Below are positions 19,153-27,156 of a DNA stretch of 64,000 bases, in pieces. The first letter of the stretch is position 1. Every line of letters begins with the position of its first letter. The stretch covers positions 9,922 to 73,921 of the forward strand of contig DASSRK010000115.1 of assembly GCA_035701825.1 (NCBI GenBank). The letters are read 5' to 3'. The DNA comes from CADEED01 sp035701825. GTDB taxonomy: Bacteria > Pseudomonadota > Gammaproteobacteria > Steroidobacterales > Steroidobacteraceae. A program made the translations under genes and the position numbers. A model generated the notes under the pieces. That model saw only the letters and a program-made list of their open reading frames with translations, ran no database searches and had not been told where the DNA came from.

Positions 19153-19174
19153 AATGGGGACATTCCCCGTTTCC
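19151..19174. repeat. REP element, left half of REPIN 2
   Basis: Arms GAAATGGGG and CCCCGTTTC around ACATT. It overlaps the last bases of the uvrB stop codon (TGAAATGGGG). It is continued by CCTGTAAC, the same flank that the inverted 15651 copy has. Confidence 0.8.
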
Positions 19175-19212
19175 CTGTAACATTCGCGCCCGCTCCACGC
19201 CCCCTCGAATCC

Positions 19213-20256
19213 ATGACCCATAGTTGCAACGAAATGAGGAATGCCCCCATTTCCCTGGCGCGGCCGGTTTGGCAGCGCGAACTGGCGGAGGCCATCACCC
19301 GGCCCGAAGAGTTGTTGGAGGCGCTGGGTCTTCCCATCGAATGGTTGGCGGGGGCGAAGGCGGCGTCGCGCGTCTTCGACCTGCGCGTGCCGCGTGGTTT
19401 TGTCGCGCGGATGCGGCACGGGGACGCGAACGATCCGTTGCTGCGCCAGGTGCTGCCGCTGGGCGAAGAGCTTCATGCGGCGGAGGGCTTCGTCGCCGAT
19501 CCCCTGGACGAAGCCGCGGCGCGCAGCGCGCCGGGGTTGCTGCAGAAGTACCACGGGCGCGCGCTGCTCATCACCACCGAGGCCTGCGCGGTGCATTGCC
19601 GCTACTGCTTCCGGCGCGAGTTTCCGTACGCGGAGCAGGTGGATCCCGGCGGTTCACGCTGGAGCGCGGCGCTGCAGGCAATCGCCAGCGATCCCGGCAT
19701 CGAGGAAGTGATCCTGAGTGGCGGCGATCCGCTGTCGCTGAGTGATGCGCGGCTCACGCAGTTGACGGCGGCCCTCGGCCACATGGCCCATGTCCGGCGT
19801 TTGCGAATCCACACGCGCCAGCCCATCGTGTTGCCATCGCGAGTCGATGCCGGGTTGCGGGCCTGGCTCGGCGGCATCCGCATGCCGGTCGTGATCGTCC
19901 TGCATGCCAATCACCCGAACGAGATCGACTCCGAGGTGCGCGCCGCCTGCACGGCGCTGCGTTCGACCGGCGCCACGCTGCTGAACCAGTCGGTGCTGCT
20001 GCGGGGCGTGAACGACGACGTGGGCACGCTCGAGCGGCTGTCGGCCAGGCTCGCGGACGCCGGCGTGATGCCGTATTACCTGCACCTCATGGATCGCGTG
20101 CACGGCACCGCGCACTTCGAGGTCCCCGAGTCGCGGGCCCGCGAGCTGGTGCGCGCGCTCACCGCGCGGCTTTCCGGTTACCTGGTGCCGCGCCTGGTGC
20201 GCGAAGTGCCCGGTGCCGACTCCAAGGTGCCCATCCCCCTGGCACCTGCCTGTTAG
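19213..20256 (+). CDS. epmB: EF-P beta-lysylation protein EpmB (radical SAM lysine 2,3-aminomutase)
   Basis: A 347-residue radical SAM enzyme. In Gammaproteobacteria EpmB converts L-alpha-lysine to (R)-beta-lysine, which EpmA attaches to elongation factor P. Its [4Fe-4S] cluster motif CAVHCRYC supplies Cys125, Cys129 and Cys132. Downstream are the SGGDPLSLSD motif, RLRIHTRQPIVLP, NQSVLLRGVNDD and the MPYYLHLMDRVHGTAHF segment shared with E. coli EpmB over its full length. It is shorter than clostridial KamA, supporting EpmB. ATG 19213 is used here; ATG 19234 (MRNAPIS) is the alternative, inside a REP element. Neither has a ribosome site. efp and epmA are not in the window. Confidence 0.92.
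   Translation: MTHSCNEMRNAPISLARPVWQRELAEAITRPEELLEALGLPIEWLAGAKAASRVFDLRVPRGFVARMRHGDANDPLLRQVLPLGEELHAAEGFVADPLDEAAARSAPGLLQKYHGRALLITTEACAVHCRYCFRREFPYAEQVDPGGSRWSAALQAIASDPGIEEVILSGGDPLSLSDARLTQLTAALGHMAHVRRLRIHTRQPIVLPSRVDAGLRAWLGGIRMPVVIVLHANHPNEIDSEVRAACTALRSTGATLLNQSVLLRGVNDDVGTLERLSARLADAGVMPYYLHLMDRVHGTAHFEVPESRARELVRALTARLSGYLVPRLVREVPGADSKVPIPLAPAC
19231..19254. repeat. REP element, right half of REPIN 2
   Basis: Arms GAAATGAGG and CCCCATTTC around AATGC, inverted relative to 19151-19174 and 56 bp away, giving a 104-bp doublet like REPIN 1. It encodes the MRNAPIS residues near the start of epmB. Confidence 0.8.
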
Positions 20257-20424
20257 CCCGCGAATCCCGGTCCGGGAAAAAGACCCCGCCTTGAGCCGCG
20301 TGGATCCGCAAATCCGCTTTATGGGAAGAATCCACATTTCCGCCGCGTGGCGTCCGGTTTCCCATGGTTTCCCGCAAGACCGTCGTGCAGAATCGCGCAC
20401 CTTCCTGCCCGGGCCGGAGGCCCC

Positions 20425-20934
20425 TTGCCAGAAGGGTTCGAAGAGCGATTCTCCGCGAGCTACGGCGACATCCTGAGGCTCGCGCGTGCCCGGCTGGCGC
20501 GCGAACGCGCCCCGGTGTCGACCATGACGCTGGCCCACGAGCTCTATCTCAATCTCCGCGACCGCGAAAACCTCGAGTTCTCCTCGTCGGGCGCCTTCCT
20601 GGCCTATGCCAGCCGGGCGATGCGTTCCCTGCTGGTCGACATGGCGCGCGAGCGCCTGGCGCAGAAGCGCTCGGCGGAACTCATGCCGCTCACCCTGGGT
20701 GCCGAGATCCCGGACCTGGGAGGCACGCCCGAGCAGCTGGTGGCGCTGGACGATGCGCTGACGCGGCTCGGCGGCGTCGACGCGCGCCTGATGAAGGTCG
20801 CGGAGATGCGCGTGATCATGGGCATGGAAGTCGCCGAGGTGGCCGAGGCGCTCGGCGTTTCCGAGCCGACCATCAAGCGCGATTGGCAGCGCGCCAAGGC
20901 CTATCTCCACGAGGCGCTCGGAGTGGCCCCGTGA
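20425..20934 (+). CDS. ECF-type RNA polymerase sigma factor (Sigma70_ECF, PF07638-like)
   Basis: A 169-residue ECF sigma factor. Region 2 reads FSASYGDILRLARARLARER then VSTMTLAHELYLNL and AFLAYASRAMRSLLVDMARE, the pattern of the PF07638 group rather than RpoE. Region 4 ends in a helix-turn-helix (EVAEVAEALGVSEPTIKRDWQRAKAYLHEAL). TTG 20425 is chosen because GGAGG lies four bases upstream and homology starts here; the frame is open further up without similarity. Ser32, Thr33 and Thr35 sit just ahead of region 2.2, where the classical acidic cluster is lacking. No anti-sigma gene is adjacent; the next gene, overlapping by 4 bases, is a Ser/Thr kinase. Confidence 0.85.
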   Translation: MPEGFEERFSASYGDILRLARARLARERAPVSTMTLAHELYLNLRDRENLEFSSSGAFLAYASRAMRSLLVDMARERLAQKRSAELMPLTLGAEIPDLGGTPEQLVALDDALTRLGGVDARLMKVAEMRVIMGMEVAEVAEALGVSEPTIKRDWQRAKAYLHEALGVAP

Positions 20935-23522
20935 GTGATGCCGAGGCGCTCGACTGGCTCGACCGGCTGCTCGCGGCCGACGAGCCGGAGCGCCAGGCAC
21001 AGCTCGAAACGCTGTCCCGAACCCGTCCCGAATTGCATGCACGGCTGTGCCGGATGCTGGCGAGCGCGCTGGCCCCCGACAGGACGCGCGCGCTCGCGAA
21101 CCCGGTGCTCGAGGGCGTGGCGCGGCTCAACGACGACGCCATGCGGGTGCTGCAACCCGGCGACGTGCTCGCCGGCTACCGGCTGATACGGGAAATCGGC
21201 CGCGGTGGCATGTCGGTGGTGTGGCTCGCCGAGCGCGCCGATGGCGTGGTCAAGCGCAACGTCGCATTGAAGATGCCGATGTTCATGCTGCAGGGCGCGG
21301 GCGACGCCGAGCGCTTCGCGCGCGAACGCGAGGCGCTGGCGGCCCTGAGCCATCCGCACGTCGCGCGGCTGTACGACGCGGGCGTGTTGCCGTCGGGCCA
21401 GCCGTTCATCGTGCTCGAGCACATCGAGGGCGCGCCGCTCACCGACTATTGCGACGCGCAGCGCCTCGACCTGCGCGCGCGCCTGCGGCTGTTCCTGCAG
21501 GTGCTGGCGGCGGTGGAGCACGCGCACCAGCATCTGGTCGTGCACCGCGACCTCAAGCCCTCGAACATCCTGGTGGACGGCGATGGCCAGGTGAAGCTGC
21601 TCGACTTCGGCATCGCGAAGTTGCTGGGCGGGCAGGATTCCGCCGCGGTCGCGACCCAGGTCGGCAACGCCATGACGCCTTTGTACGCGGCGCCCGAGCA
21701 GTTGCGCGACGCGCCCATCTCGACGCTCACCGACGTGTACGCGCTCGGCCTGGTGCTGCACGAGGTGATGACCGGCGTGTTGCCGTATCGCTGCGCGGGG
21801 ACGCGCGCGACGCTGGTCGAGGTACTGGAGAACCTGCGGCACGGCGCCTTGCCGCGCGCCAGTCACGCCACGCTCGAGCTGGCCGCGGCCCACGCGCGCG
21901 GCCGGCCGTCGGTCGCGAAGCTGCGCGGCGAGCTCGCCGGCGATCTCGACACCGTGATCAGCAAGGCGCTGCGCATCGCGCCGGACCAGCGCTACGGCTC
22001 GGCCGCGCACCTGGCCGAGGACATCCGGCGCTATCTCGATTCGCAGCCCATCGCCGCGCGGGCGCCGAGCTTCTGGTACACGACTCGCCTGGCGCTGTCA
22101 CGGCATCGCACGGCGGCCAGCATCGCCGCGGTGGGATTCACGCTGGTCGCGGGCGCGAGCGTCGTCGCCTGGCAGCAGCATCGCGAATCGCGCGCGCACG
22201 CCGAGCGTACCGCGGCGGTGCGCGACTTCATGTTCGAGCTGGTGAGCGACGTCGAGAAGCCCGAAGGGCAGGACTCGGAAGTCACCAGCAGGCAGATGAT
22301 CGATGGCGCCGTGGAGCGCGCGCGCCGCGACTTCGGCGCGCAGCCGCAGCTGCAGGGCGAGCTGCTGGGGGAGCTCGGCCGCATGTACCTGCGCATCGAC
22401 GAGGTCGATGTGGCGATACCGACGCTCGGGGAGGCGATCGCGCTGCTGGAGAAGGCGTCGCCTCCGGGTGATGCGGCGCTGAATCGCGCGCGGGCCTATC
22501 TCGCGGCCGCGTGGCTGCAGACCGACGACGATTGGCAACGCACCGCGGCGCTGGCCGCCCAGGCGCGCGCTGCCTGCGATTCGGCCGACATCGAGTGCGC
22601 GAAGGTCCGCGTGTATTCGAGCAGCACGCTCAGCCAGGTGGCCTCCATCGCGGGCGACGACGAGCGTGCGCTGGCGGAAAGCCGGCGCACCATCGCCGAC
22701 GCGGAGCTCGCCTTCGGCGCCGAACCGGAGAATCTCGCGATGCAGTTGCTGCACCTCGCGATGGTGGCGCGCAATGCGGGCCACCTGGACGAGGCGAGCG
22801 ATGCGCTGAAGCGCGCCTTGTCGGTGAGCAAGGACGTGCGCTTGCGGGCCGCGAATCGCCGCGATCTCGACCGCACCATGGCCGTGGTCGACTATGACCT
22901 GGGGCACTACGCTGCCGCGCGGGAGCGCCTCGCCGCGCTGCAATCGACGGCCAGTGACCGGCTGGAGCGCGCGCGGCTGGCGCGGCTGCTGGCCAACGTC
23001 GAATTGGAGCTCGGCGACGCCGGGTCGGCGCTCGTGAATGCGGACTCGGCCATCGCCATCCTCGGGGACGGGAATTCCGGCGAGGAGCTGGCGTACGCGC
23101 TGCAGGCGAGGGCGCGCGCATTGGCGCTGGCAGGCCGGCCGGACGACGCCCTGCGGACCATCGAAGAGGTGGGGCGGCGCCTGCAGGCGGTCGGCAGTGG
23201 GCCGGACTCGTTCGAAGTGCTGCGCGCGCGCCGCTACCACGCCGAATTCCTGGCGCAGTCCGGCCGCGACGCGCAGGCGCTGGTGGAGGCACGCGGGCTG
23301 GCGGAACGCCACGCGGCCGGCGGCACGTCGGCGATCGAGGCCGGCCTCACGTTCGATTTGCTGGGCGAGCTCGAAGGCCGCGCGGGCCATGTCGAGGCGG
23401 CCCGGGCCGCCCATGACGACGCGCGCGCGCAGTTGCTGACGCAGCTCCCGCCCGGTCATCCGTTTCTGATTCGCAATGCGGCGCTGTTGGGCGCCAACAC
23501 GAGAACAAGGGAGGAGCCATGA
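20931..23522 (+). CDS. transmembrane serine/threonine protein kinase with TPR-rich C-terminus
   Basis: An 863-residue Hanks-type kinase. A helical N-terminus (1-75) precedes the kinase domain (about 83-370): glycine loop GRGGMSVV, Lys114 in VALKMP, HRDLKPSN with Asp207, DFG with Asp225, then APEQLRDAP. One transmembrane helix follows (about 395-414), and about 450 residues of helical, TPR-like repeats should lie in the periplasm (for example GELGRMYLRIDEVDVAIPTL and ALQARARALALAGRPDDALR). GTG 20931 overlaps the sigma stop as GTGA; a longer frame from 20364 merely runs antiphase through the sigma gene. The coupling suggests the kinase controls the sigma factor. This is inference, supported by known ECF-kinase pairs in Vibrio and Xanthomonas. 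Confidence 0.9.
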   Translation: MSDAEALDWLDRLLAADEPERQAQLETLSRTRPELHARLCRMLASALAPDRTRALANPVLEGVARLNDDAMRVLQPGDVLAGYRLIREIGRGGMSVVWLAERADGVVKRNVALKMPMFMLQGAGDAERFAREREALAALSHPHVARLYDAGVLPSGQPFIVLEHIEGAPLTDYCDAQRLDLRARLRLFLQVLAAVEHAHQHLVVHRDLKPSNILVDGDGQVKLLDFGIAKLLGGQDSAAVATQVGNAMTPLYAAPEQLRDAPISTLTDVYALGLVLHEVMTGVLPYRCAGTRATLVEVLENLRHGALPRASHATLELAAAHARGRPSVAKLRGELAGDLDTVISKALRIAPDQRYGSAAHLAEDIRRYLDSQPIAARAPSFWYTTRLALSRHRTAASIAAVGFTLVAGASVVAWQQHRESRAHAERTAAVRDFMFELVSDVEKPEGQDSEVTSRQMIDGAVERARRDFGAQPQLQGELLGELGRMYLRIDEVDVAIPTLGEAIALLEKASPPGDAALNRARAYLAAAWLQTDDDWQRTAALAAQARAACDSADIECAKVRVYSSSTLSQVASIAGDDERALAESRRTIADAELAFGAEPENLAMQLLHLAMVARNAGHLDEASDALKRALSVSKDVRLRAANRRDLDRTMAVVDYDLGHYAAARERLAALQSTASDRLERARLARLLANVELELGDAGSALVNADSAIAILGDGNSGEELAYALQARARALALAGRPDDALRTIEEVGRRLQAVGSGPDSFEVLRARRYHAEFLAQSGRDAQALVEARGLAERHAAGGTSAIEAGLTFDLLGELEGRAGHVEAARAAHDDARAQLLTQLPPGHPFLIRNAALLGANTRTREEP

Positions 23523-23902
23523 AAATCACGAGAGCGTTGTTGCAGGGGGCGGTGGTGTTCGCCGCGGGCGTGGGATGCACGGTCATCGCACAAGTGGCGT
23601 GGACGCCGCCGCCGTCTTCGCACGAGGAGCTGGTGAAGCGCACCCACGAGCTGCTGGTCGAGGTCTCGCAGTACGGCGCGTATGTCAGCCAGGTGAGAAA
23701 GGGCAGCGTGTGGTTCATGATCGATCCGATCCGCTGCCCGACGCCGATCCCGCCGCCCAAGATGCCGGCTTACGCCGTGGATCCGACGGACCTGGAGCAG
23801 GGGGTCGCAGCGCTGCTCATGGTCAACGAGGCGTACCGGCAGGGCGTGAAGAACCCGATGCGCGACGACGACAAGTGCCACCTCGAGCCGGTCGAGAACT
23901 GA
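23519..23902 (+). CDS. small exported/anchored protein, third gene of the sigma-kinase operon
   Basis: A 127-residue protein that I do not recognise. It has an N-terminal signal or anchor (MKITRALLQGAVVFAAGVGC, continuing TVIAQVAW), then an amphipathic helix (HEELVKRTHELLVEVSQYGAYV) and a Pro-rich stretch PIRCPTPIPPPKMPAY. Cys20 in AAGVGC is a weak candidate for lipidation. Two more cysteines, 73 and 121, could form a disulfide. Its ATG overlaps the kinase stop (ATGA) and has GGGAGGAGCC upstream, so it is translationally coupled. Location and coupling make it a candidate ligand or partner for the kinase's periplasmic repeats; that is inference only. Confidence 0.75.
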   Translation: MKITRALLQGAVVFAAGVGCTVIAQVAWTPPPSSHEELVKRTHELLVEVSQYGAYVSQVRKGSVWFMIDPIRCPTPIPPPKMPAYAVDPTDLEQGVAALLMVNEAYRQGVKNPMRDDDKCHLEPVEN

Positions 23903-23908
23903 GCCGGA

Positions 23909-25180
23909 TCAGGCGCGCCGCAGGCGCGGCAGCGCCGAGGCTGCGATCAGCAGCAGCACCGACAGGCCGAAGACCGGCAGCAGTACGCACAGCAGCGTGA
24001 TGGCCGCGCCGAGCGGCACGCCGATGCGGAACTCCGGGATGCGCGGGGCAGGGATGCCCAGGCGCCCGTCCGGCCGGCGCCGCCACCACATCACGATGGC
24101 GGACACGCACAGCGTGACCAGGCCGAGCGCGGCGGCGAGTCCCAGCGCCTGGTTGGCCGGGCCGAACAGCTGGCCTTCGTGCGCCGCGATGCCGACGCCC
24201 ACCACGCGATCGACCAGCGGCTTGTCGGCGAAGCCCCGCTCACGCAGCAATTCGCCGGTGCGCGCATCGAGCTCCAGCTCGCGCACCCGCGGCCGGTTCT
24301 GCGTTTCGCTGCGCACGCGCCAGGAGGGCTGGCGCTCCGAGGGTAGATAGACGCGGACGGGCGGGTCGAGATGCATGGCGTTCACGCGTTGCACGACTTC
24401 ATCGAGCGTGACCGGCGTCGCCACGGCCTGCGAGGCCCTGTCGCGCCGGTGTTCGGCGTGCGGGTCGGACCCACCCGTGCTCCAGTCCTGCTCGACCGCG
24501 GGCGCGGCCAGCGCGCGCAGCGCGGTGAATCCCTTGCCCCAGACGAAGGTCCACGGCAGCGCGGTCAGCAGCAGGAAGAGCACCAGCGAGGAGATCCAGA
24601 TACCGGTGACGGCGTGCAGGTCGCGCCAGAACACACGGCGACCCTGGCCGGTACGCGGATAGAGCACACCGGCCGCGCCGCGCGCGTCGCGCGGCCACCA
24701 GAGGTACAGGCCGGTGACGATCATGATGATCGCCCAGCAGGCGGCGAGCTCCACCAGGATGGAGCCGGTGCGGCCGGCGAACAGCTCGCCGTGCAGCGTG
24801 CGCACCAGCTCGGTGAGCCGCGCGGTGTGCGGGACGGTCTTGAGGATGGCGAGCGTCCCGGGGTGCACATAGACGATGCGGCCGGTGCCGTCCGGCGCAT
24901 ACAGGTGCACGCGCACCGCGTCATCGGGCTCGCGGGGAATCTCGTAGACGAACAGCCTCGAGCCGGGCAGCGAGGCGAGGGCGGCCGCGACCTGCGCCTC
25001 CGCTGTCGCGCGCTGGCCACGTACCTCGAGGGAATCCACCGCGCGATCGGCGAAGGCGTCGATCTGCGGCTTGAAAAGGTAAATCGAGCCGCTCAGCGCC
25101 AGCACCAGCACGAACGGAATGCAGAACAGGCCCGCATGGAAGTGCCAGCGCCACAGCGCGCGGTAGGTCAGGTTCGCCAC
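23909..25180 (-). CDS. PepSY-associated transmembrane protein
   Basis: A 423-residue inner-membrane protein of the PepSY-TM family, often iron-related reductase or siderophore-linked proteins. It opens with WRWHFHAGLFCIPFVLVLALSGSIYLFKPQID, a His-bearing first helix; other helices lie near residues 145-170 (LAACWAIIMIVTGLYLWWPR), 193-213 (TGIWISSLVLFLLLTALPWTF), 345-365 and 390-415. Large PepSY-containing loops lie between. Membrane histidines (HFHAG, HTARLTELVRTLHGELFAG, HAVTGIW, AHEGQLFG) could bind heme. No TonB receptor or iron gene is adjacent, so the substrate is open. It converges with the kinase operon, with only 6 bp between. Confidence 0.86.
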   Translation of the reverse strand: MANLTYRALWRWHFHAGLFCIPFVLVLALSGSIYLFKPQIDAFADRAVDSLEVRGQRATAEAQVAAALASLPGSRLFVYEIPREPDDAVRVHLYAPDGTGRIVYVHPGTLAILKTVPHTARLTELVRTLHGELFAGRTGSILVELAACWAIIMIVTGLYLWWPRDARGAAGVLYPRTGQGRRVFWRDLHAVTGIWISSLVLFLLLTALPWTFVWGKGFTALRALAAPAVEQDWSTGGSDPHAEHRRDRASQAVATPVTLDEVVQRVNAMHLDPPVRVYLPSERQPSWRVRSETQNRPRVRELELDARTGELLRERGFADKPLVDRVVGVGIAAHEGQLFGPANQALGLAAALGLVTLCVSAIVMWWRRRPDGRLGIPAPRIPEFRIGVPLGAAITLLCVLLPVFGLSVLLLIAASALPRLRRA

Positions 25181-25235
25181 GGGCGCGGATTATGGGTTTT
25201 AAAGGGCGTTTCTGGTATCTTTCGCGCCCTTCCGT

Positions 25236-25310
25236 AGTCGCGTAGCTCAGTGGTAGAGCACCTCCTTGACATGGAGGTGGTCGGTGGTTCGATCCCACTC
25301 GCGACTACCA
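25236..25310 (+). tRNA. tRNA-Val(GAC)
   Basis: A complete cloverleaf of 75 bases with encoded CCA. The acceptor stem AGTCGCG pairs with CGCGACT, the discriminator is A, the D arm is GCTCAGTGGTAGAGC, the anticodon stem CCTCC/GGAGG encloses loop TTGACAT with anticodon GAC at 25268-25270, and the T arm is GGTGGTTCGATCCCACT. It reads GUC valine codons. It lies between the divergent PepSY and tamA genes. Confidence 0.97.
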
Positions 25311-25356
25311 TTTCCCTGACAGACCCTCCCCGGCCGCGCGGCGATTCTCGTCGCAT

Positions 25357-27156
25357 GTGCGTCGCCACGCGGCCAGCCGCGAAAACCTGAATGTGCGCTC
25401 GCGGAGACGCGCACCCGTCCTGATCCTGCTGACGCTGTCCGGCGCGAGCGGCGTGCGCGCGGCCCACGTCGACGTGCAGCTCGACGGGCTCGACGAGGAA
25501 ATGCGCGATGCGGTGCGCGCCACGCTCGAGCTCAGCGGCTACGAGAAGCGCGACATTTCCACCGCCGAGCTGCACGCCGCGTACCGGCAGTCCGACGAAC
25601 AGATCCGCCGCGCGCTCGAGCCCTTCGGCTTCTACGACGCCCAGGTGGACAAATCGCTCGACGGCGATGAGCAGGCGGGCTGGAAGGCGCATTTCAAGGT
25701 GACGCCCGGAAAGCCGGCGATCGTGCGCCGCGAGACCGTGCAGGTGCAGGGCGAGGGCCGCGGGCAGCGTCGCGTGGCCGAAGCCGTCGCGGGCTTTGCG
25801 CCCAAGGTGGGCGACCGGCTCGACCACGCCACCTACGAGGCCAGCAAGTCGGTCATCGACACGTCGCTGCGGGGCGCCGGCTACCTCGACGCGAAGCTCA
25901 CGCAGCGCAAGGTCGTGGTGCGGCCCGAGGACCAGTCCGCCGACATCGATCTCGCCTGGGACAGTGGCCCGCGCTACCGCTTCGGCGAGGTGCGCTTCTC
26001 GGGCAATGCCCCGTTCCCCGACCAGTTCCTGCAGAAGTTCGTGCCCTGGCAGGAAGGCGACCCTTTCAGCTCCGAACGCGTGCTGACGCTGCAACAACGC
26101 CTGGTCGACGCCGACTACTTCGAGCTCGTGTCGGTGCAGCCGGCGCTCGACGAGAAGAAGGACGGCCGCGTGCCCATCGACGTGCTGCTGAACCGCGACG
26201 AGCGCACCGTGTACTCGGGCGAGGTCTACTACAGCACCGACTACGGGCCCGGCGTGCGGCTGCGGGCGGAGCGGCGCTGGCTCAACAGGAAAGGCCACAA
26301 GGCCGACGCCGAGATCGAATATTCGAGCCGGCTGCAGGAGTTCGCGACTCACTACCAGATCCCGCGGCCGGGCCGCCAGGATCGCTCCTACGATTTCGGC
26401 GCGGCCTACCGTGACGAGACCACCGACACCACGCGCTCGCGCAATTTCCAGCTCGCGGCCTCGCGCACCGAGAAGCAGTGGCACGGCTACACGCGCACCC
26501 TCGGCCTCAAGTATTTCCATGGCGATTTCGAGATCGGCAAGGAGGACCAGCCGCAGGAGTTCGGCAATTCCACGCTGCTGTTCGCCGAGGGCACGCTGAA
26601 TCGCCGCCGCCTCAACGACCGGCTGGCGCCGCGCCGCGGCTACGTCTTCGACGTCGGGCTGCGGGCCGCGGCCGACGCGCTCGTGTCGGACACCGATTTC
26701 GTGCAGGCCTTCAGCCGCATCACCTGGTTGGTGCCGCAGGGCGAGTCCGGGCGCTTCAAGTTTCGCGGCGAGGCCGGCGCGATGACGGTGGGTGAGTTCG
26801 ACGCGCTGCCGCCGGACCTGCGGTTCTTCGCGGGCGGCGACCGTTCCATCCGCGGCTTCGACTACCAGGAAATCGGCGAGACCAATGCCGACGGTGTGGT
26901 CATCGGTGGCAGGTACCTCGCCGTCGCCAGCGCCGAGTACGAGTACTACTTCACCGAGAGCTGGGGCGCGGGCGTCTTCACCGATGCCGGCGATGCATTC
27001 ACCGATCGCTTCAAGCTCAACGCGTCGGTGGGCGTGGGCGTGCGCTGGCGCTCGCCGGTGGGACCGATCCGCGTGGACTTCGCGTTTCCCGTGGCCCACG
27101 CCTTGCCGCTGCAGAGCAGTTGGCGCGTGCACGTGCTGCTGGGGCCCGACATATGA
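25357..27156 (+). CDS. tamA: TamA-like BamA-superfamily outer membrane assembly protein
   Basis: An outer-membrane beta-barrel protein of the Omp85/BamA superfamily. Up to 599 residues from GTG 25357, but GTG 25393 gives a more natural signal peptide (RRRAPVLILLTLSGASGVRA) and 587 residues. After the signal come POTRA-type domains (about 30-270; for example VDVQLDGLDEEMRDAVRATL and RFGEVRFSGNAPFP), then a 16-strand surface-antigen barrel. The barrel holds the conserved RFFAGGDRSIRGF motif near 490 and the closing GVGVRWRSPVGPIRVDFAFP. Immediate overlap with tamB identifies it as TamA, which works with TamB in autotransporter assembly and envelope lipid transport. Confidence 0.93.
   Translation: MRRHAASRENLNVRSRRRAPVLILLTLSGASGVRAAHVDVQLDGLDEEMRDAVRATLELSGYEKRDISTAELHAAYRQSDEQIRRALEPFGFYDAQVDKSLDGDEQAGWKAHFKVTPGKPAIVRRETVQVQGEGRGQRRVAEAVAGFAPKVGDRLDHATYEASKSVIDTSLRGAGYLDAKLTQRKVVVRPEDQSADIDLAWDSGPRYRFGEVRFSGNAPFPDQFLQKFVPWQEGDPFSSERVLTLQQRLVDADYFELVSVQPALDEKKDGRVPIDVLLNRDERTVYSGEVYYSTDYGPGVRLRAERRWLNRKGHKADAEIEYSSRLQEFATHYQIPRPGRQDRSYDFGAAYRDETTDTTRSRNFQLAASRTEKQWHGYTRTLGLKYFHGDFEIGKEDQPQEFGNSTLLFAEGTLNRRRLNDRLAPRRGYVFDVGLRAAADALVSDTDFVQAFSRITWLVPQGESGRFKFRGEAGAMTVGEFDALPPDLRFFAGGDRSIRGFDYQEIGETNADGVVIGGRYLAVASAEYEYYFTESWGAGVFTDAGDAFTDRFKLNASVGVGVRWRSPVGPIRVDFAFPVAHALPLQSSWRVHVLLGPDI

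Noticed and set aside
20360..20400. Direct repeat GGTTTCCC-AT-GGTTTCCC before the sigma gene
   Set aside because: It is short and unique here, and it does not match an ECF -35/-10 layout. It may be chance.
20364..20930. N-terminal extension of the Ser/Thr kinase to 1052 residues
   Set aside because: It runs antiphase through the sigma factor gene. Kinase homology begins after GTG 20931, which has a classic stop-start overlap.
25181..25235. Promoter for tRNA-Val
   Set aside because: TATCTT near 25216 could be a -10, but no acceptable -35 lies 16-18 bp upstream.
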